DNA of 64,000 bases from DASXHD01 sp036488725 (GCA_036488725.1 DASXHD010000129.1:62001-126000); one strand, 5' to 3'; positions 27,183 to 35,832 are shown, counted from the stretch's first letter. Notes: generated by a model from the sequence alone, not told the origin. Translations and numbers: made by a program.

Positions 27183-28189
27183 TCAATCTTCTCGGACTCG
27201 TTCCGCCCGCAGCGTTCGACCTCCCGCCGGCCATCAGCGCCGAAGCGCCGGACGTCGATTGGCTGTACAACATGATCTACTACGTGAGCGTCTTCTTCAC
27301 GGTGGTCATCACCGCGTTGATGCTCTACTGGGTCCGCAAATACAGGCGGCGCCCGGGCGACAAGCGGATGGAGACGCCGCACTACCCGCGGCTCGAGATC
27401 GCGTGGACGGTCATCCCGATCTTCTTCGTCGTCTTCCTCTTCCACTGGGGATTCAAGGCGTACATGCGCCAAGCGATCGCCGCGCCCGACGCGCTCGAGA
27501 TTCGCGTGCGCGGGCAAAAGTGGTTTTGGACTTTCACGTATCCGAACGGCCGCGAGGAGAACAACAACCTCTACTTGCCTGTCGGCAAGCAAGTGAAGTT
27601 CGTCATCTCGTCGGCCGACGTGCTCCACTCGTTTTACATCCCCGGCGCGCGCACGAAAAAAGACGCCGTGCCCGGCATGTACACGGTCATGGTCGTCACA
27701 CCGAACCAGCTCGGCGACACGCCGGTCTTCTGCGCCGAGTACTGCGGCGCGCCGCTCGGTTATCCGGAGCCCGCGCTCGAGGGCGCGCCCCACGGCGGCC
27801 ACTCGGCGATGATGGCGATGATTCACGTCGTCCCGCAGGACGAGTTCGACAAGTTCATCAAAGAAGGCCCGAAGCGCCCCGAGGGCCTCAACGACGCGCA
27901 GTGGGGCCAAAAGCTCTACCGCGAGAACGCGTGCATCACGTGCCACTCGGTCGACGGCTCGAAAGGCACCGGCCCATCGTGGAAGGGCTTGTGGGGGAGC
28001 ACGGTCGAGCTGAACTCCGCGCTTTCGGGCGGCGTCGGCAGCGTCACGTTCGACGAAAAATACGTCCACGAGTCGGTGCTCAAGCCGACGGCGAAGGTCG
28101 TCTCCGGCTTCAATCCGGTGATGCCTCCCTATAACCTGAGCGACAAACAGATCGACGCGATCATCGCGTACATGAAGACGTTGAAATAG
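27179..28189 (+). CDS. ctaC: Cytochrome c oxidase subunit II with fused cytochrome c (caa3 type)
   Basis: A 336-residue subunit with two membrane helices (about 32-50 and 75-92), a CuA cupredoxin domain and a C-terminal cytochrome c (CITCH at residue 252). CuA ligands are His in SADVLHSFYIP, Cys 185 and Cys 189 in CAEYCG, and then His-x-x-Met in HSAMMA. Between Cys 189 and that His lie 18 residues (G plus APLGYPEPALEGAPHGG) where other subunits II have three (G-x-x), an insertion of about 15. It accepts electrons from the ActE/ActA side through its own heme. The start overlaps the SCO stop. Confidence 0.92.
   Translation: MINLLGLVPPAAFDLPPAISAEAPDVDWLYNMIYYVSVFFTVVITALMLYWVRKYRRRPGDKRMETPHYPRLEIAWTVIPIFFVVFLFHWGFKAYMRQAIAAPDALEIRVRGQKWFWTFTYPNGREENNNLYLPVGKQVKFVISSADVLHSFYIPGARTKKDAVPGMYTVMVVTPNQLGDTPVFCAEYCGAPLGYPEPALEGAPHGGHSAMMAMIHVVPQDEFDKFIKEGPKRPEGLNDAQWGQKLYRENACITCHSVDGSKGTGPSWKGLWGSTVELNSALSGGVGSVTFDEKYVHESVLKPTAKVVSGFNPVMPPYNLSDKQIDAIIAYMKTLK
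27749..27799 (+). other. Insertion in the CuA ligand loop
   Basis: These 17 codons (APLGYPEPALEGAPHGG) separate CAEYCG from the CuA ligand His. The family norm is two residues here. Frame and base composition are normal, so it does not look like a sequencing error. Confidence 0.7.
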
Positions 28190-28201
28190 GAGTAACGAGA
28201 G

Positions 28202-29854
28202 ATGGCAGCCATCACGACGGATCACAAAGGCCACGGCGACGGGCACGGCGATCCGAACGTCAGCTACCTCGACGTGAAGAAGGGGATCATGTCGTGGCTG
28301 ATCACTCTCGACCACAAGCGGATCGGCATCATGTACCTGGTCTCGGTCATGACGTTCTTCGTCTTCGCGGGCGTCATGGCGCTGCTCGTGAGGCTGAAGC
28401 TCTTCACGCCGGGCCGCACGATCATGGATCCGGACACGTACAACCGCGTGTTCACGATCCACGGCGTCGTGATGGTGTTCCTCTTCATCATCCCGGCGAT
28501 CCCCGCGGCGCTCGGTAACTTCGTATTGCCGATCATGCTCGGCGCGAAAGACGTCGCGTTCCCGAGGCTGAACCTGCTCAGCTATTACATTTACGTTCTC
28601 GGCTCGTGCTTCGCGATCTTCTCGCTCGTGAACGGCGCGGTCGACACCGGCTGGACCTTCTACACGCCGTACTCGACGACCACCAACGGCGCGGTCGTCG
28701 CGATGGTCATGGGCGCGTTCATCGCGGGCTTCTCGTCGATCCTGACGGGCGTCAACTTCATCGTCACGATCCACAAGCTCCGCGCGCCGGGTCTCACCTG
28801 GTCGCGTTTGCCCCTGTTTTTGTGGGGAATCTACGCGACGAGCATCCTCCAAGTCCTCGCGACGCCGGTCCTCGCGATCACGCTCCTCCTCCTCATGCTC
28901 GAGCGCGTGCTCGACATCGGCATCTTCGACCCGCACAAGGGCGGCGACCCGGTGCTCTTCCAGCACTTCTTCTGGTTTTATTCGCACCCCGCCGTCTACA
29001 TCATGATCCTGCCGGGCATGGCGATCGTGAACGAGCTCATCGCGACGTTCACGCATAGAAAGATCATGGGTTATCGCGCGGTCTTCATCAGCTCGCTCGC
29101 GCTCGCCCTCTTTTCGTTCCTCGTGTGGGCTCACCACATGTTCGTCTCGGGCCAAAGCGAGTACGCGAACATGGTGTTCTCGGCGCTCACGTTCCTCGTC
29201 GCGATCCCGAGCGGCGTCAAAGTCTTCAACTGGACCGGCACGCTCTACAAAGCGTCGATCTGGGTCGCGTCGCCGATGCTCTATGCGCTCGCGTTCCTCT
29301 TCCAGTTTTGCATCGGCGGCCTCACCGGGCTCTTCCTCGCGATGCTCGCGACCGACGTGCACCTCCACGACACGTACTTCGTCGTCGCGCACTTCCACTA
29401 CGTGATGGTGGGCTCGACGGTGTTCGCCTTCTTCGGCGGCGTCCACTTCTGGTGGCCGAAGATCACCGGCAAGCTCTATCCGGAGAGGACCGCGAAGACG
29501 ATCTTCTGGATCATCTTCGTCGGTTACAACACGGTCTTCTTGCCGCAGTTCGTGCTCGGCTCGCGCGGCATGCCGCGGCGTTATTACGACTATCTCCCGC
29601 AGTACCAGACGCTTCACCAGATCTCGACGGTGGGCTCGTGGATCCTCGCGTTCGGCGGGTTCTGGATGATCTTCATGTTCATCCAGTCGCTCCGCAACGG
29701 GAAGAAGTCGCCGCGCAACCCGTGGAACTCCGCTGGCTACGAGTGGGGCTCGCCGACGCCGCCGCCGCTCGAGAACTTCGTGAAGCAGCCCGTCTTCACG
29801 CGCGGGCCGTACGACTACCATCTCGCGACCGACGCGGAAGTCGCCGAGGATTGA
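28202..29854 (+). CDS. ctaD: Cytochrome c oxidase subunit I, A2 type
   Basis: A 550-residue subunit with twelve predicted helices that holds the heme a and heme a3-CuB centre and pumps protons. Ligand motifs are present: TIHGVVMVF, the CuB/Tyr motif YSHPAVYIMILP (about residue 260), WAHHMFVSG, and HDTYFVVAHFHYVMVG. The usual Glu of HPEVY is Ala, and the preceding residues are Tyr-Ser. That YSHPxVY form defines A2-type oxidases such as the Rhodothermus caa3 enzyme, in which the Tyr hydroxyl replaces the D-channel Glu. The gene follows ctaC by 12 bases. Confidence 0.95.
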   Translation: MAAITTDHKGHGDGHGDPNVSYLDVKKGIMSWLITLDHKRIGIMYLVSVMTFFVFAGVMALLVRLKLFTPGRTIMDPDTYNRVFTIHGVVMVFLFIIPAIPAALGNFVLPIMLGAKDVAFPRLNLLSYYIYVLGSCFAIFSLVNGAVDTGWTFYTPYSTTTNGAVVAMVMGAFIAGFSSILTGVNFIVTIHKLRAPGLTWSRLPLFLWGIYATSILQVLATPVLAITLLLLMLERVLDIGIFDPHKGGDPVLFQHFFWFYSHPAVYIMILPGMAIVNELIATFTHRKIMGYRAVFISSLALALFSFLVWAHHMFVSGQSEYANMVFSALTFLVAIPSGVKVFNWTGTLYKASIWVASPMLYALAFLFQFCIGGLTGLFLAMLATDVHLHDTYFVVAHFHYVMVGSTVFAFFGGVHFWWPKITGKLYPERTAKTIFWIIFVGYNTVFLPQFVLGSRGMPRRYYDYLPQYQTLHQISTVGSWILAFGGFWMIFMFIQSLRNGKKSPRNPWNSAGYEWGSPTPPPLENFVKQPVFTRGPYDYHLATDAEVAED

Positions 29855-29867
29855 TCAGGAACCCACC

Positions 29868-30638
29868 ATGACCGAAGCCACCGCAGCGGCCGAGAACGAG
29901 CACGAACACGCCGAGGGCGAAGAGCACCACGGCGACCACCCCAAGTGGCTCCAGCACCACTGGGACACGCCCGCGCAGCAGTTCGACGCGGCGAAGATCG
30001 GTATGTGGGCCTTCCTCGGGCAGGAGCTGCTGTTCTTCAGCGGGCTCTTCGTCGCCTACGCGATTTATCGAACCTGGTACGGCGACGCGTTCGCCGCCGG
30101 CTCGCACGAGCTGTCGAGGCCGCTCGGCACGATCAATACGTGCGTCCTCCTCTTCTCGTCGCTCACCGCGGCGCTCGCGGTGCGCTCGTCGCAGCTCGGC
30201 AAGAAGAACGAGACGACCGTCTTGATTCTCCTGACGATCGCGTGCGCCTTCGCCTTCTTGTGCATCAAGTACATGGAGTACCACGTGAAGTTCGAGCACG
30301 GCCTCTTGCCCGGCTCGTTCTTCGGTACGCCGCGCGACATCCTCACGTTCGCCCCGATACCAGGCGCGACCAGCGAGCACGCGGCGGCGCTTCCACCGCA
30401 CACGCACGCGTTCTTCTCGCTCTATTTCGTGATGACCGGGCTCCACGCCATCCACGTCATCATCGGCATCGGCGTTTGGATTTGGATTTTGCGCCGCAAC
30501 CTGCGCGGCGATTTCTCGCGGCGGTATTTCACGCCGGTCGACGTCACGGCGCTCTACTGGCACCTCGTCGACCTCGTGTGGATCTACCTCTTCCCGATGC
30601 TCTATTTGATCGACTACGTCGGTCCGCACAAAGGTTGA
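29868..30638 (+). CDS. ctaE: Cytochrome c oxidase subunit III
   Basis: A 256-residue membrane subunit with an N-terminal His/Glu-rich stretch (EHEHAEGEEHHGDHP) followed by five to seven helices. Family motifs are GMWAFLGQELLFFSGLFVAY, CIKYMEYHVKFEHGLLPG, and TGLHAIHVIIGIGVW near the end. It supports subunit I and proton uptake. The His-rich head is not part of the core fold and could bind metal. The gene is 13 bases after ctaD and 4 before the subunit IV gene. Confidence 0.93.
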   Translation: MTEATAAAENEHEHAEGEEHHGDHPKWLQHHWDTPAQQFDAAKIGMWAFLGQELLFFSGLFVAYAIYRTWYGDAFAAGSHELSRPLGTINTCVLLFSSLTAALAVRSSQLGKKNETTVLILLTIACAFAFLCIKYMEYHVKFEHGLLPGSFFGTPRDILTFAPIPGATSEHAAALPPHTHAFFSLYFVMTGLHAIHVIIGIGVWIWILRRNLRGDFSRRYFTPVDVTALYWHLVDLVWIYLFPMLYLIDYVGPHKG

Positions 30639-30642
30639 TGCG

Positions 30643-31350
30643 ATGAGCGAACACGACACTGCCGTTCACGATCACGCGCACGACGACGGACCTTACGGCG
30701 AGGCCGAGGTCCACGCGCACATCGGGTCGTACCGCGCGTACTTCGCCGTCTTCATGGGGCTGATCTTCTTCACGCTCCTCACCGTCGGCGTCGCGGGCAT
30801 TCACTTGGGCCGCGCGAACCTCGCCGTCGCGGTCATCATCGCATCGCTCAAGGCGGCGCTCGTCTGCACGTTCTTCATGCACTTGAAGGACGACAACAAA
30901 TTCAACTCGCTCATCCTCATCGCGGCGATCACGTTCATCGGCGTCTTTTTCGCGTTGACGCTGAACGACGTCGATTACCGCGGCGCGCTCGATACGCAGA
31001 GCGGCACGCGCGTGTTCCTCCAGTCGGGCGCCGACGCGCCGGGCAGCTGGGTCGACCCGATCAAGCACGAAGAAGGACCCGCCGGTGAAGGCTCGAAGGT
31101 CGAGCCCGCGCCGACGACGACGTCGACTGGCTCGGCGCAAGTCACGCCCGAGAGCACGGCGCCTGCGATGTCCGCCGCGACACCCACCGAGACCGCGACC
31201 GCACAATCGGCTGCGCCGATGCAGTCGGCTGCGCCCACGCAGTCGGCGGCGCCCGTGCATTCCGCTGCGCCCGCCCATTCGTCGGCGCCAGCGCATTCGG
31301 CAGCGCCAGCGCATTCGGCTGCACCCCCGCCGAGCGCGGCGCACCCCTGA
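30643..31350 (+). CDS. Cytochrome c oxidase subunit IV family protein with hexapeptide tail
   Basis: A 235-residue protein. Three membrane helices (about residues 30-125) with YRAYFAVFMGLIFFTLLTVG and LKAALVCTFFMHLKDDNK match the prokaryotic COX4 family, which stabilises the oxidase. The last 100 residues are a Pro/Ala/Ser-rich extension ending in seven or eight imperfect hexapeptides of the form Ser-Ala-Ala-Pro-x-(Gln/His). Prokaryotic subunits of this family are usually much shorter. The stop TGA overlaps the putative CTG start of the P450 gene. Confidence 0.85.
   Translation: MSEHDTAVHDHAHDDGPYGEAEVHAHIGSYRAYFAVFMGLIFFTLLTVGVAGIHLGRANLAVAVIIASLKAALVCTFFMHLKDDNKFNSLILIAAITFIGVFFALTLNDVDYRGALDTQSGTRVFLQSGADAPGSWVDPIKHEEGPAGEGSKVEPAPTTTSTGSAQVTPESTAPAMSAATPTETATAQSAAPMQSAAPTQSAAPVHSAAPAHSSAPAHSAAPAHSAAPPPSAAHP
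31207..31347 (+). repeat. 18-bp coding repeats (SAAPxQ/H units)
   Basis: About seven and a half imperfect 18-base units encode SAAPMQ, SAAPTQ, SAAPVH, SAAPAH, SSAPAH, SAAPAH and SAAPPP. The gradual change from Gln to His shows stepwise duplication. The tract can lengthen or shorten by replication slippage without changing the frame. Confidence 0.75.
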
Positions 31351-32687
31351 AACGTCCGCCGGTCGCGCCCCGTCTTCCGCTCGTCGGCAACGGGCTCGCG
31401 TTCATGCGCGACGCGCTCGGCTTCTTGCGGCGCGCGCGCGACCGTCACGGCGACGTGGTCGAGGTCGCGCTCGGCCCGATGCGCACGGTCCTCCTCAGTC
31501 ATCCGGATCTCGTCGAGGACATCCTCGTCACGCGCAACCGGCTCTGGCGAAAAGACGCGTACCTGCGGACGTCGCTGCGCCCCGTGCTCGGCGAGGGCCT
31601 TCTCTCGAGCGAAGGCGATTTTTGGCGGCGACAGCGGAGGCTCGCGCAGCCCGCGTTTCATCGCGACCGCGTCGCGGCGTACGGCGCGATCATGGCTCGG
31701 CGCTCCACCGAGCTCGCGGCCCGCTGGCGCGACGGCGAGGTGCGCGACGTCCACGCGGACATGATGCGCCTCACGCTCGAGATCGTCGCCGAGGCGCTCT
31801 TCGGCGCGAACATCGGCGACCGCGCGAAAGACGTCGGCCGGTCGGTGCAAGCGATCCTCGAAAACGTCGCCGACCCGCTGCAGCTCTTTCTTCCGGCGTT
31901 TCACAGCGTGATGCCGCGCAGGCGCGGGTACCGCCGCGCGATCGCGAAGCTCGACGCGATTCTCTACGACGTCATCGAGCGCCGCCGCCGAGCCGGCGAC
32001 GTCCGCAACGACTTGCTGTCCATGCTGCTCGAGGCGCGCGACGAGGACGGCTCGCGCATGTCGGACCGGCAGCTCCGCGACGAGTGCATGACGGTCTTCC
32101 TCGCGGGGCACGAGACGACGGCGATCGCTCTCTCGTGGACGTGGCTCCTCCTCTCGAAGCACCCGCGCGCGCGCGAGGCCATGGAGGCCGAGCTCGACGA
32201 GGTGCTTGGCGACCGCGCGCCCACGATGGACGACGTGCCGAAGCTGCGCCGCGTCGCGAACGTCGTCGCCGAGTCGCTCCGCATGTATCCGCCGGCGTGG
32301 TCGATGGGGCGCGAGGCGATCGACGACCTCGAGCTCGGCGGGTACCAAATTCGTCGTGGCGAGAACGTGTGGTTCTGCCCCTGGTCGATTCAGCGCGACC
32401 CGCGCTGGTTCGATCAGCCGGACGCGTTTCGCCCCGAGCGATGGGAAGGCGACTTGGCGAAGCGCTTGCCGCGCTATGCGTATTTTCCGTTCGGCGGCGG
32501 GCCGCGCCTCTGCATCGGGCAGTCGTTCGCGCAGATCGAGGCGGTCCTCGTGCTCGCGACGCTCGCGCGCTCGTTTCGCGTCGAGCCGCTCCGCGAGCCG
32601 AAGCCCGCGCCTTCGGTCACGCTCCGTCCGAAAAATGGGCTCCGCGTGCGTCTCCGGGCCTTACGTTCTCGTTCGATGCGGCCGTAG
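31347..32687 (+). CDS. Cytochrome P450
   Basis: Predicted heme-thiolate mono-oxygenase of about 446 residues. The I-helix motif AGHETTAIALSWTW, the ExxR pair ESLRMYPP and the heme loop FGGGPRLCIGQSFAQ with the axial Cys are all present. The proline-rich hinge PPVAPRLPLVGNG, normal for P450 N-termini, lies upstream of the first ATG (31404), so the true start must be earlier. The only plausible one I see is CTG 31347, which overlaps the oxidase subunit IV stop as CTGA. The substrate is unknown; the type resembles fatty-acid-like or CYP110-like bacterial enzymes. No redox partner gene is adjacent. Confidence 0.85.
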   Translation: MKRPPVAPRLPLVGNGLAFMRDALGFLRRARDRHGDVVEVALGPMRTVLLSHPDLVEDILVTRNRLWRKDAYLRTSLRPVLGEGLLSSEGDFWRRQRRLAQPAFHRDRVAAYGAIMARRSTELAARWRDGEVRDVHADMMRLTLEIVAEALFGANIGDRAKDVGRSVQAILENVADPLQLFLPAFHSVMPRRRGYRRAIAKLDAILYDVIERRRRAGDVRNDLLSMLLEARDEDGSRMSDRQLRDECMTVFLAGHETTAIALSWTWLLLSKHPRAREAMEAELDEVLGDRAPTMDDVPKLRRVANVVAESLRMYPPAWSMGREAIDDLELGGYQIRRGENVWFCPWSIQRDPRWFDQPDAFRPERWEGDLAKRLPRYAYFPFGGGPRLCIGQSFAQIEAVLVLATLARSFRVEPLREPKPAPSVTLRPKNGLRVRLRALRSRSMRP

Positions 32688-32695
32688 CAACATGC

Positions 32696-33085
32696 ATGGC
32701 AACGGTCCTCGTGATCGACGACGACGATGACGTCCGCAAGCTCATCGCGCGCGCGCTCGCCGAGCGCTACGACGTGATTGAAGCGAGCGACGCCGCGGCG
32801 GCCCTCGCGCTCGCCGCGGACCGGCGGCTCGACCTCATCGTCTGCGACGTCATGATGCCGCGAATGAGCGGCTTCGAGCTCGTGCGCGAGCTCCGCGCGC
32901 GTGACGGAGGCAATCACGTCCCGATCGTCTTTCTGACCGCGAAATCGGGCGCGATGGACGTCGTCGAAGGCATCAACGCGGGCGCCCGCGCGTACGTCAC
33001 CAAGCCGTTCAAGCTCGCGCCGTTGGTCGAGCGCATCGAGAAAATCCTCGCGACGCCGCGCGGTGCAGCCGGTCAGTCGCGATAG
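32696..33085 (+). CDS. Single-domain response regulator (CheY-like receiver)
   Basis: A 129-residue receiver domain with no output domain. The acidic pocket DDDDDVRK (about residue 9), the phospho-acceptor Asp in CDVMMPRMSG (about 53), the Thr of FLTAKSG and the Lys in YVTKPFK (about 105) are all present, so it should be phosphorylated. It lies eight bases after the P450 gene, at the end of the respiratory operon. No histidine kinase is near. The 3' end overlaps a convergent gene by 13 bases. Confidence 0.88.
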   Translation: MATVLVIDDDDDVRKLIARALAERYDVIEASDAAAALALAADRRLDLIVCDVMMPRMSGFELVRELRARDGGNHVPIVFLTAKSGAMDVVEGINAGARAYVTKPFKLAPLVERIEKILATPRGAAGQSR

Positions 33086-33597
33086 ACGCCGCCGTCGGCG
33101 GAGACGATGCGCACGTCGAGATCCGCGTCGTCGTCGCGGAACGTGCCGACGACGTGCTCGCCCTGCCGCGGTGGATTCGGCTCGTCGGTGTAAGACTCGC
33201 CTTGCCCGTAGGCGACGAGCGCGTAGTCGCCGTGTCCGCGCGCCTCGAGCTCGACGTAATCGCCCGCGCCCGCGTAGTAGCAAGAGAGGACGGCGAGGAT
33301 GCCCGCGTCGGGTTGCGCGCTGACGAGCGAGCAGCTCGGCGCGCCGACGGTGAGCGGCCCGAACACGCGACCGCCCGCCTCGATTTGCACGGTCACCGAG
33401 ACGTTGGTCGGCGTACCGGCGTCGTCTTCGACGTAGACCTCGCGGAGCACGCGAAAGACCACCGCACCTGACGTCGCCTCCGGAGCCGCGATCGCGCGCG
33501 CCGCGGGCGACGCGTCGGCGACGCCCTCGAGCGTGACGACCGCCGGCCGCGCCGCGTGGCACGCGAGGAGCGCGCACGAACAAAAGAAGACTCGCAT
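33073..33597 (-). CDS. Putative lipoprotein of unknown function
   Basis: A 174-residue predicted lipoprotein beginning MRVFFCSCALLAC. A Cys in LLAC|H would be lipidated. The mature part is beta-rich with pieces such as VVFRVLREVYVEDDAGTPTNV and LEARGHGDYALVAYGQGE. I recognise no family. It is divergent from the DUF4139-like gene by 48 bases and convergent with the receiver gene, overlapping it by 13 bases. Confidence 0.65.
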   Translation of the reverse strand: MRVFFCSCALLACHAARPAVVTLEGVADASPAARAIAAPEATSGAVVFRVLREVYVEDDAGTPTNVSVTVQIEAGGRVFGPLTVGAPSCSLVSAQPDAGILAVLSCYYAGAGDYVELEARGHGDYALVAYGQGESYTDEPNPPRQGEHVVGTFRDDDADLDVRIVSADGGVYRD

Positions 33598-33645
33598 GTA
33601 AAATTCTTCTCGGAACCCGCGCGAGCGCGCGCTGTCGGCAACGAC

Positions 33646-35787
33646 ATGGATCGTACGCGCGGGTTTCTATTTTCATTCGCGGTTTTGGTCGCCGGGTGCG
33701 CGGGGCGGGGACCTGCCGCGCCGCCGGACGTGTTGCCGCTTCGTGCGCTTCGTCTCTACGAGACCGGCGTCGGGTATTTCGAGCGCTCGGGGCGGCTGTC
33801 TCGGTCCGACACGATGACGCTTCCCGTGCCGGCGGCGCACCTCGACGACGCGCTCAAGACGCTCGTCGTGCTCGGAAAAGGGGGCGGCGCGCGCGTCGAG
33901 GGCGTCGCGTTTTCGAGCAGCATCGGGCGAGGCATGGCGCGGGCGCTCGCCGGATTGCCACGCGATTCGGACGAGCCGGTCTCGTACGAAGATCTCTTGA
34001 AGACGCTCCGCGGCGCGGACGTCGAGGCGACGCTCGAGCACGAGACGATTCGCGGCCGAATCGTCGACGTCGTCGTCGAAAAGGTTCCGAAGGCCGAAAA
34101 ATCCGACAAATCCGACGACGGCGCGAAGGCGACGACGCCGGCACCCGCGACGCTCGACGACGGTCTTCGCGTGCTCTTGTTCGCAGAGGATGGAACGCTC
34201 AGGCGGATTCGCGCGTCGGACCTCCACGGTCTTCGCCCGCTCGATCCGACGTTTCGCACGCGGCTCGACTCGGCGCTCGACGCGCTCTCGCCGCGGAGCG
34301 CGCGCGCCGATCGCGCGCTCGACGTGCTCGCGCAGTCGTCGGGTCCGGTCACGCTCGGCTACATCGCCGAGACGCCCGTTTACCGAACCACTTATCGCCT
34401 CGTGCTCCAAGACGCGGGCAAAGGCGGCGTGCTCCAAGGTTGGGCGTTGCTGCACAACGACACCGACGAGCGCTGGCGCGACGTCCACGTCGAGCTCGTG
34501 AACGGCAAGCCCGACTCGTTTCTCTTTCCGCTCGCGGCGCCGCGATATGCGCGTCGCGAGCTCGTCACGCCGGACGCGCAGCTCTCGACCGTGCCGCAGC
34601 TGCTCGATCAGACCGCCGACGCGATTTGGGGAGACCAACTCGACAAAGTCGGTGGCGACGCTGGGCTCGGCATCAGCGGCTACGGCTCGGGCGGCGGCGG
34701 CACGGGCGAGGGTTACGGGATCGGCATGGGCCGCATCGGAACGATCGGACACGGCGCCGGCACCGGGAGCGAAGCGAGCTCGCTGCTCGGCGTCGGCAAC
34801 CTCGCGAGCGTCGCCGAGGCGACGGGCACCGAGTCGGGCGCGCTCTTCGTCTACGCGCTCGCGCAGCCGCTCGACCTCGGCGCGCACGCGTCGGCGCTCG
34901 TTCCCTTCTTGCAGCGACCGGTCGACGTGCGCGAGATCACGCTGCTCCGCGACTCGAGCTCGCCCGCGCGCACCGCGGTGCGATTCGTCAACGACACGCC
35001 GCAGACGCTTCCGCCCGGACCGATTTCGTTCTTCGCGCATCAAGGCTTCGCCGGCGAATCCGGTCTCGAGCGCCTCAAGCCGGGCGAACGTCGCTTCATC
35101 GATTACGGCGCCGACCTCGATCTCGAGCTCTCCGATCGCGACACCGTGACGAGCGAGACGCCCAAGCGCGTCACCTACGACACGATGAGCGGCGCGATCG
35201 TCGAGCATTATCTCAAGACTTCGGACTGGACCGCGTCGCTCGAAAATCGCAGCGGCCGTCAGAAAGACGTGTACGTCGGTCTCACGCTCAACCCGAACGC
35301 GACGGTGTCGGGCGCCGACTCGCTCGACTACGACGCGGCGCAGTCTCGACCGATGGCGGTCTATCACGTCGCGGCGAAGTCGACGCTCGAGCGCAAGATG
35401 CACGCGGTCGAAGGCCTCGAGCGACGCCTGCCGGTGCGCGCGCTCGATTCGGTGCAGACTACAAGTATCGCCGCCCGGCTCGAGCCCGCGGACGCCGCGC
35501 GCCTGACCGAGGTCGCAAAGCGTCAGAAGGACCTCGAGACGACGCGCGAGCGTTTGGCGAAAGCGAAGGCCGACGTGGCGCAAGCCGAGGGCGATCTCGC
35601 GCGCCTGCGCGAAGACTTGAAAGCCGCGGGCGGCGACGCCGGCCGCGCGGCCGCTCCGCTGGTCGCGCGCGTCCTCGCCGGCGAAGACCGCCTCACCGCG
35701 CTACGCAAACAAGTGGAAGCGCTCGGCGCCGACGAAAAAACGCGCATCGACGCGGTCACCGCCGCCGCCAAGCTCGTGGGCACCTGA
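33646..35787 (+). CDS. DUF4139-like lipoprotein with glycine-rich insert
   Basis: A 713-residue exported protein. The signal peptide (FLFSFAVLVAGC|A) ends in a lipobox near residue 18. The N-terminal half contains a PLRALRLYETGVGYFERSG segment, and the middle shows the DUF4139 pattern LQGWALLHNDTDERWRDVHV...NGKPDSF. A glycine-rich insert (SGYGSGGGGTGEGYGIGMG, about residues 344-380) interrupts it. The last 100 residues form a coiled coil. DUF4139 proteins are envelope proteins of unknown biochemical role. ATG 33646 fits the signal peptide; TAAAAT at 33599-33604 is a possible -10 with a leader of about 35 bases. Confidence 0.75.
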   Translation: MDRTRGFLFSFAVLVAGCAGRGPAAPPDVLPLRALRLYETGVGYFERSGRLSRSDTMTLPVPAAHLDDALKTLVVLGKGGGARVEGVAFSSSIGRGMARALAGLPRDSDEPVSYEDLLKTLRGADVEATLEHETIRGRIVDVVVEKVPKAEKSDKSDDGAKATTPAPATLDDGLRVLLFAEDGTLRRIRASDLHGLRPLDPTFRTRLDSALDALSPRSARADRALDVLAQSSGPVTLGYIAETPVYRTTYRLVLQDAGKGGVLQGWALLHNDTDERWRDVHVELVNGKPDSFLFPLAAPRYARRELVTPDAQLSTVPQLLDQTADAIWGDQLDKVGGDAGLGISGYGSGGGGTGEGYGIGMGRIGTIGHGAGTGSEASSLLGVGNLASVAEATGTESGALFVYALAQPLDLGAHASALVPFLQRPVDVREITLLRDSSSPARTAVRFVNDTPQTLPPGPISFFAHQGFAGESGLERLKPGERRFIDYGADLDLELSDRDTVTSETPKRVTYDTMSGAIVEHYLKTSDWTASLENRSGRQKDVYVGLTLNPNATVSGADSLDYDAAQSRPMAVYHVAAKSTLERKMHAVEGLERRLPVRALDSVQTTSIAARLEPADAARLTEVAKRQKDLETTRERLAKAKADVAQAEGDLARLREDLKAAGGDAGRAAAPLVARVLAGEDRLTALRKQVEALGADEKTRIDAVTAAAKLVGT

Positions 35788-35832
35788 CGGGCCTTGCGTG
35801 GTGCGGGGCGCGCGTCGCATGATGCGCGGCGC

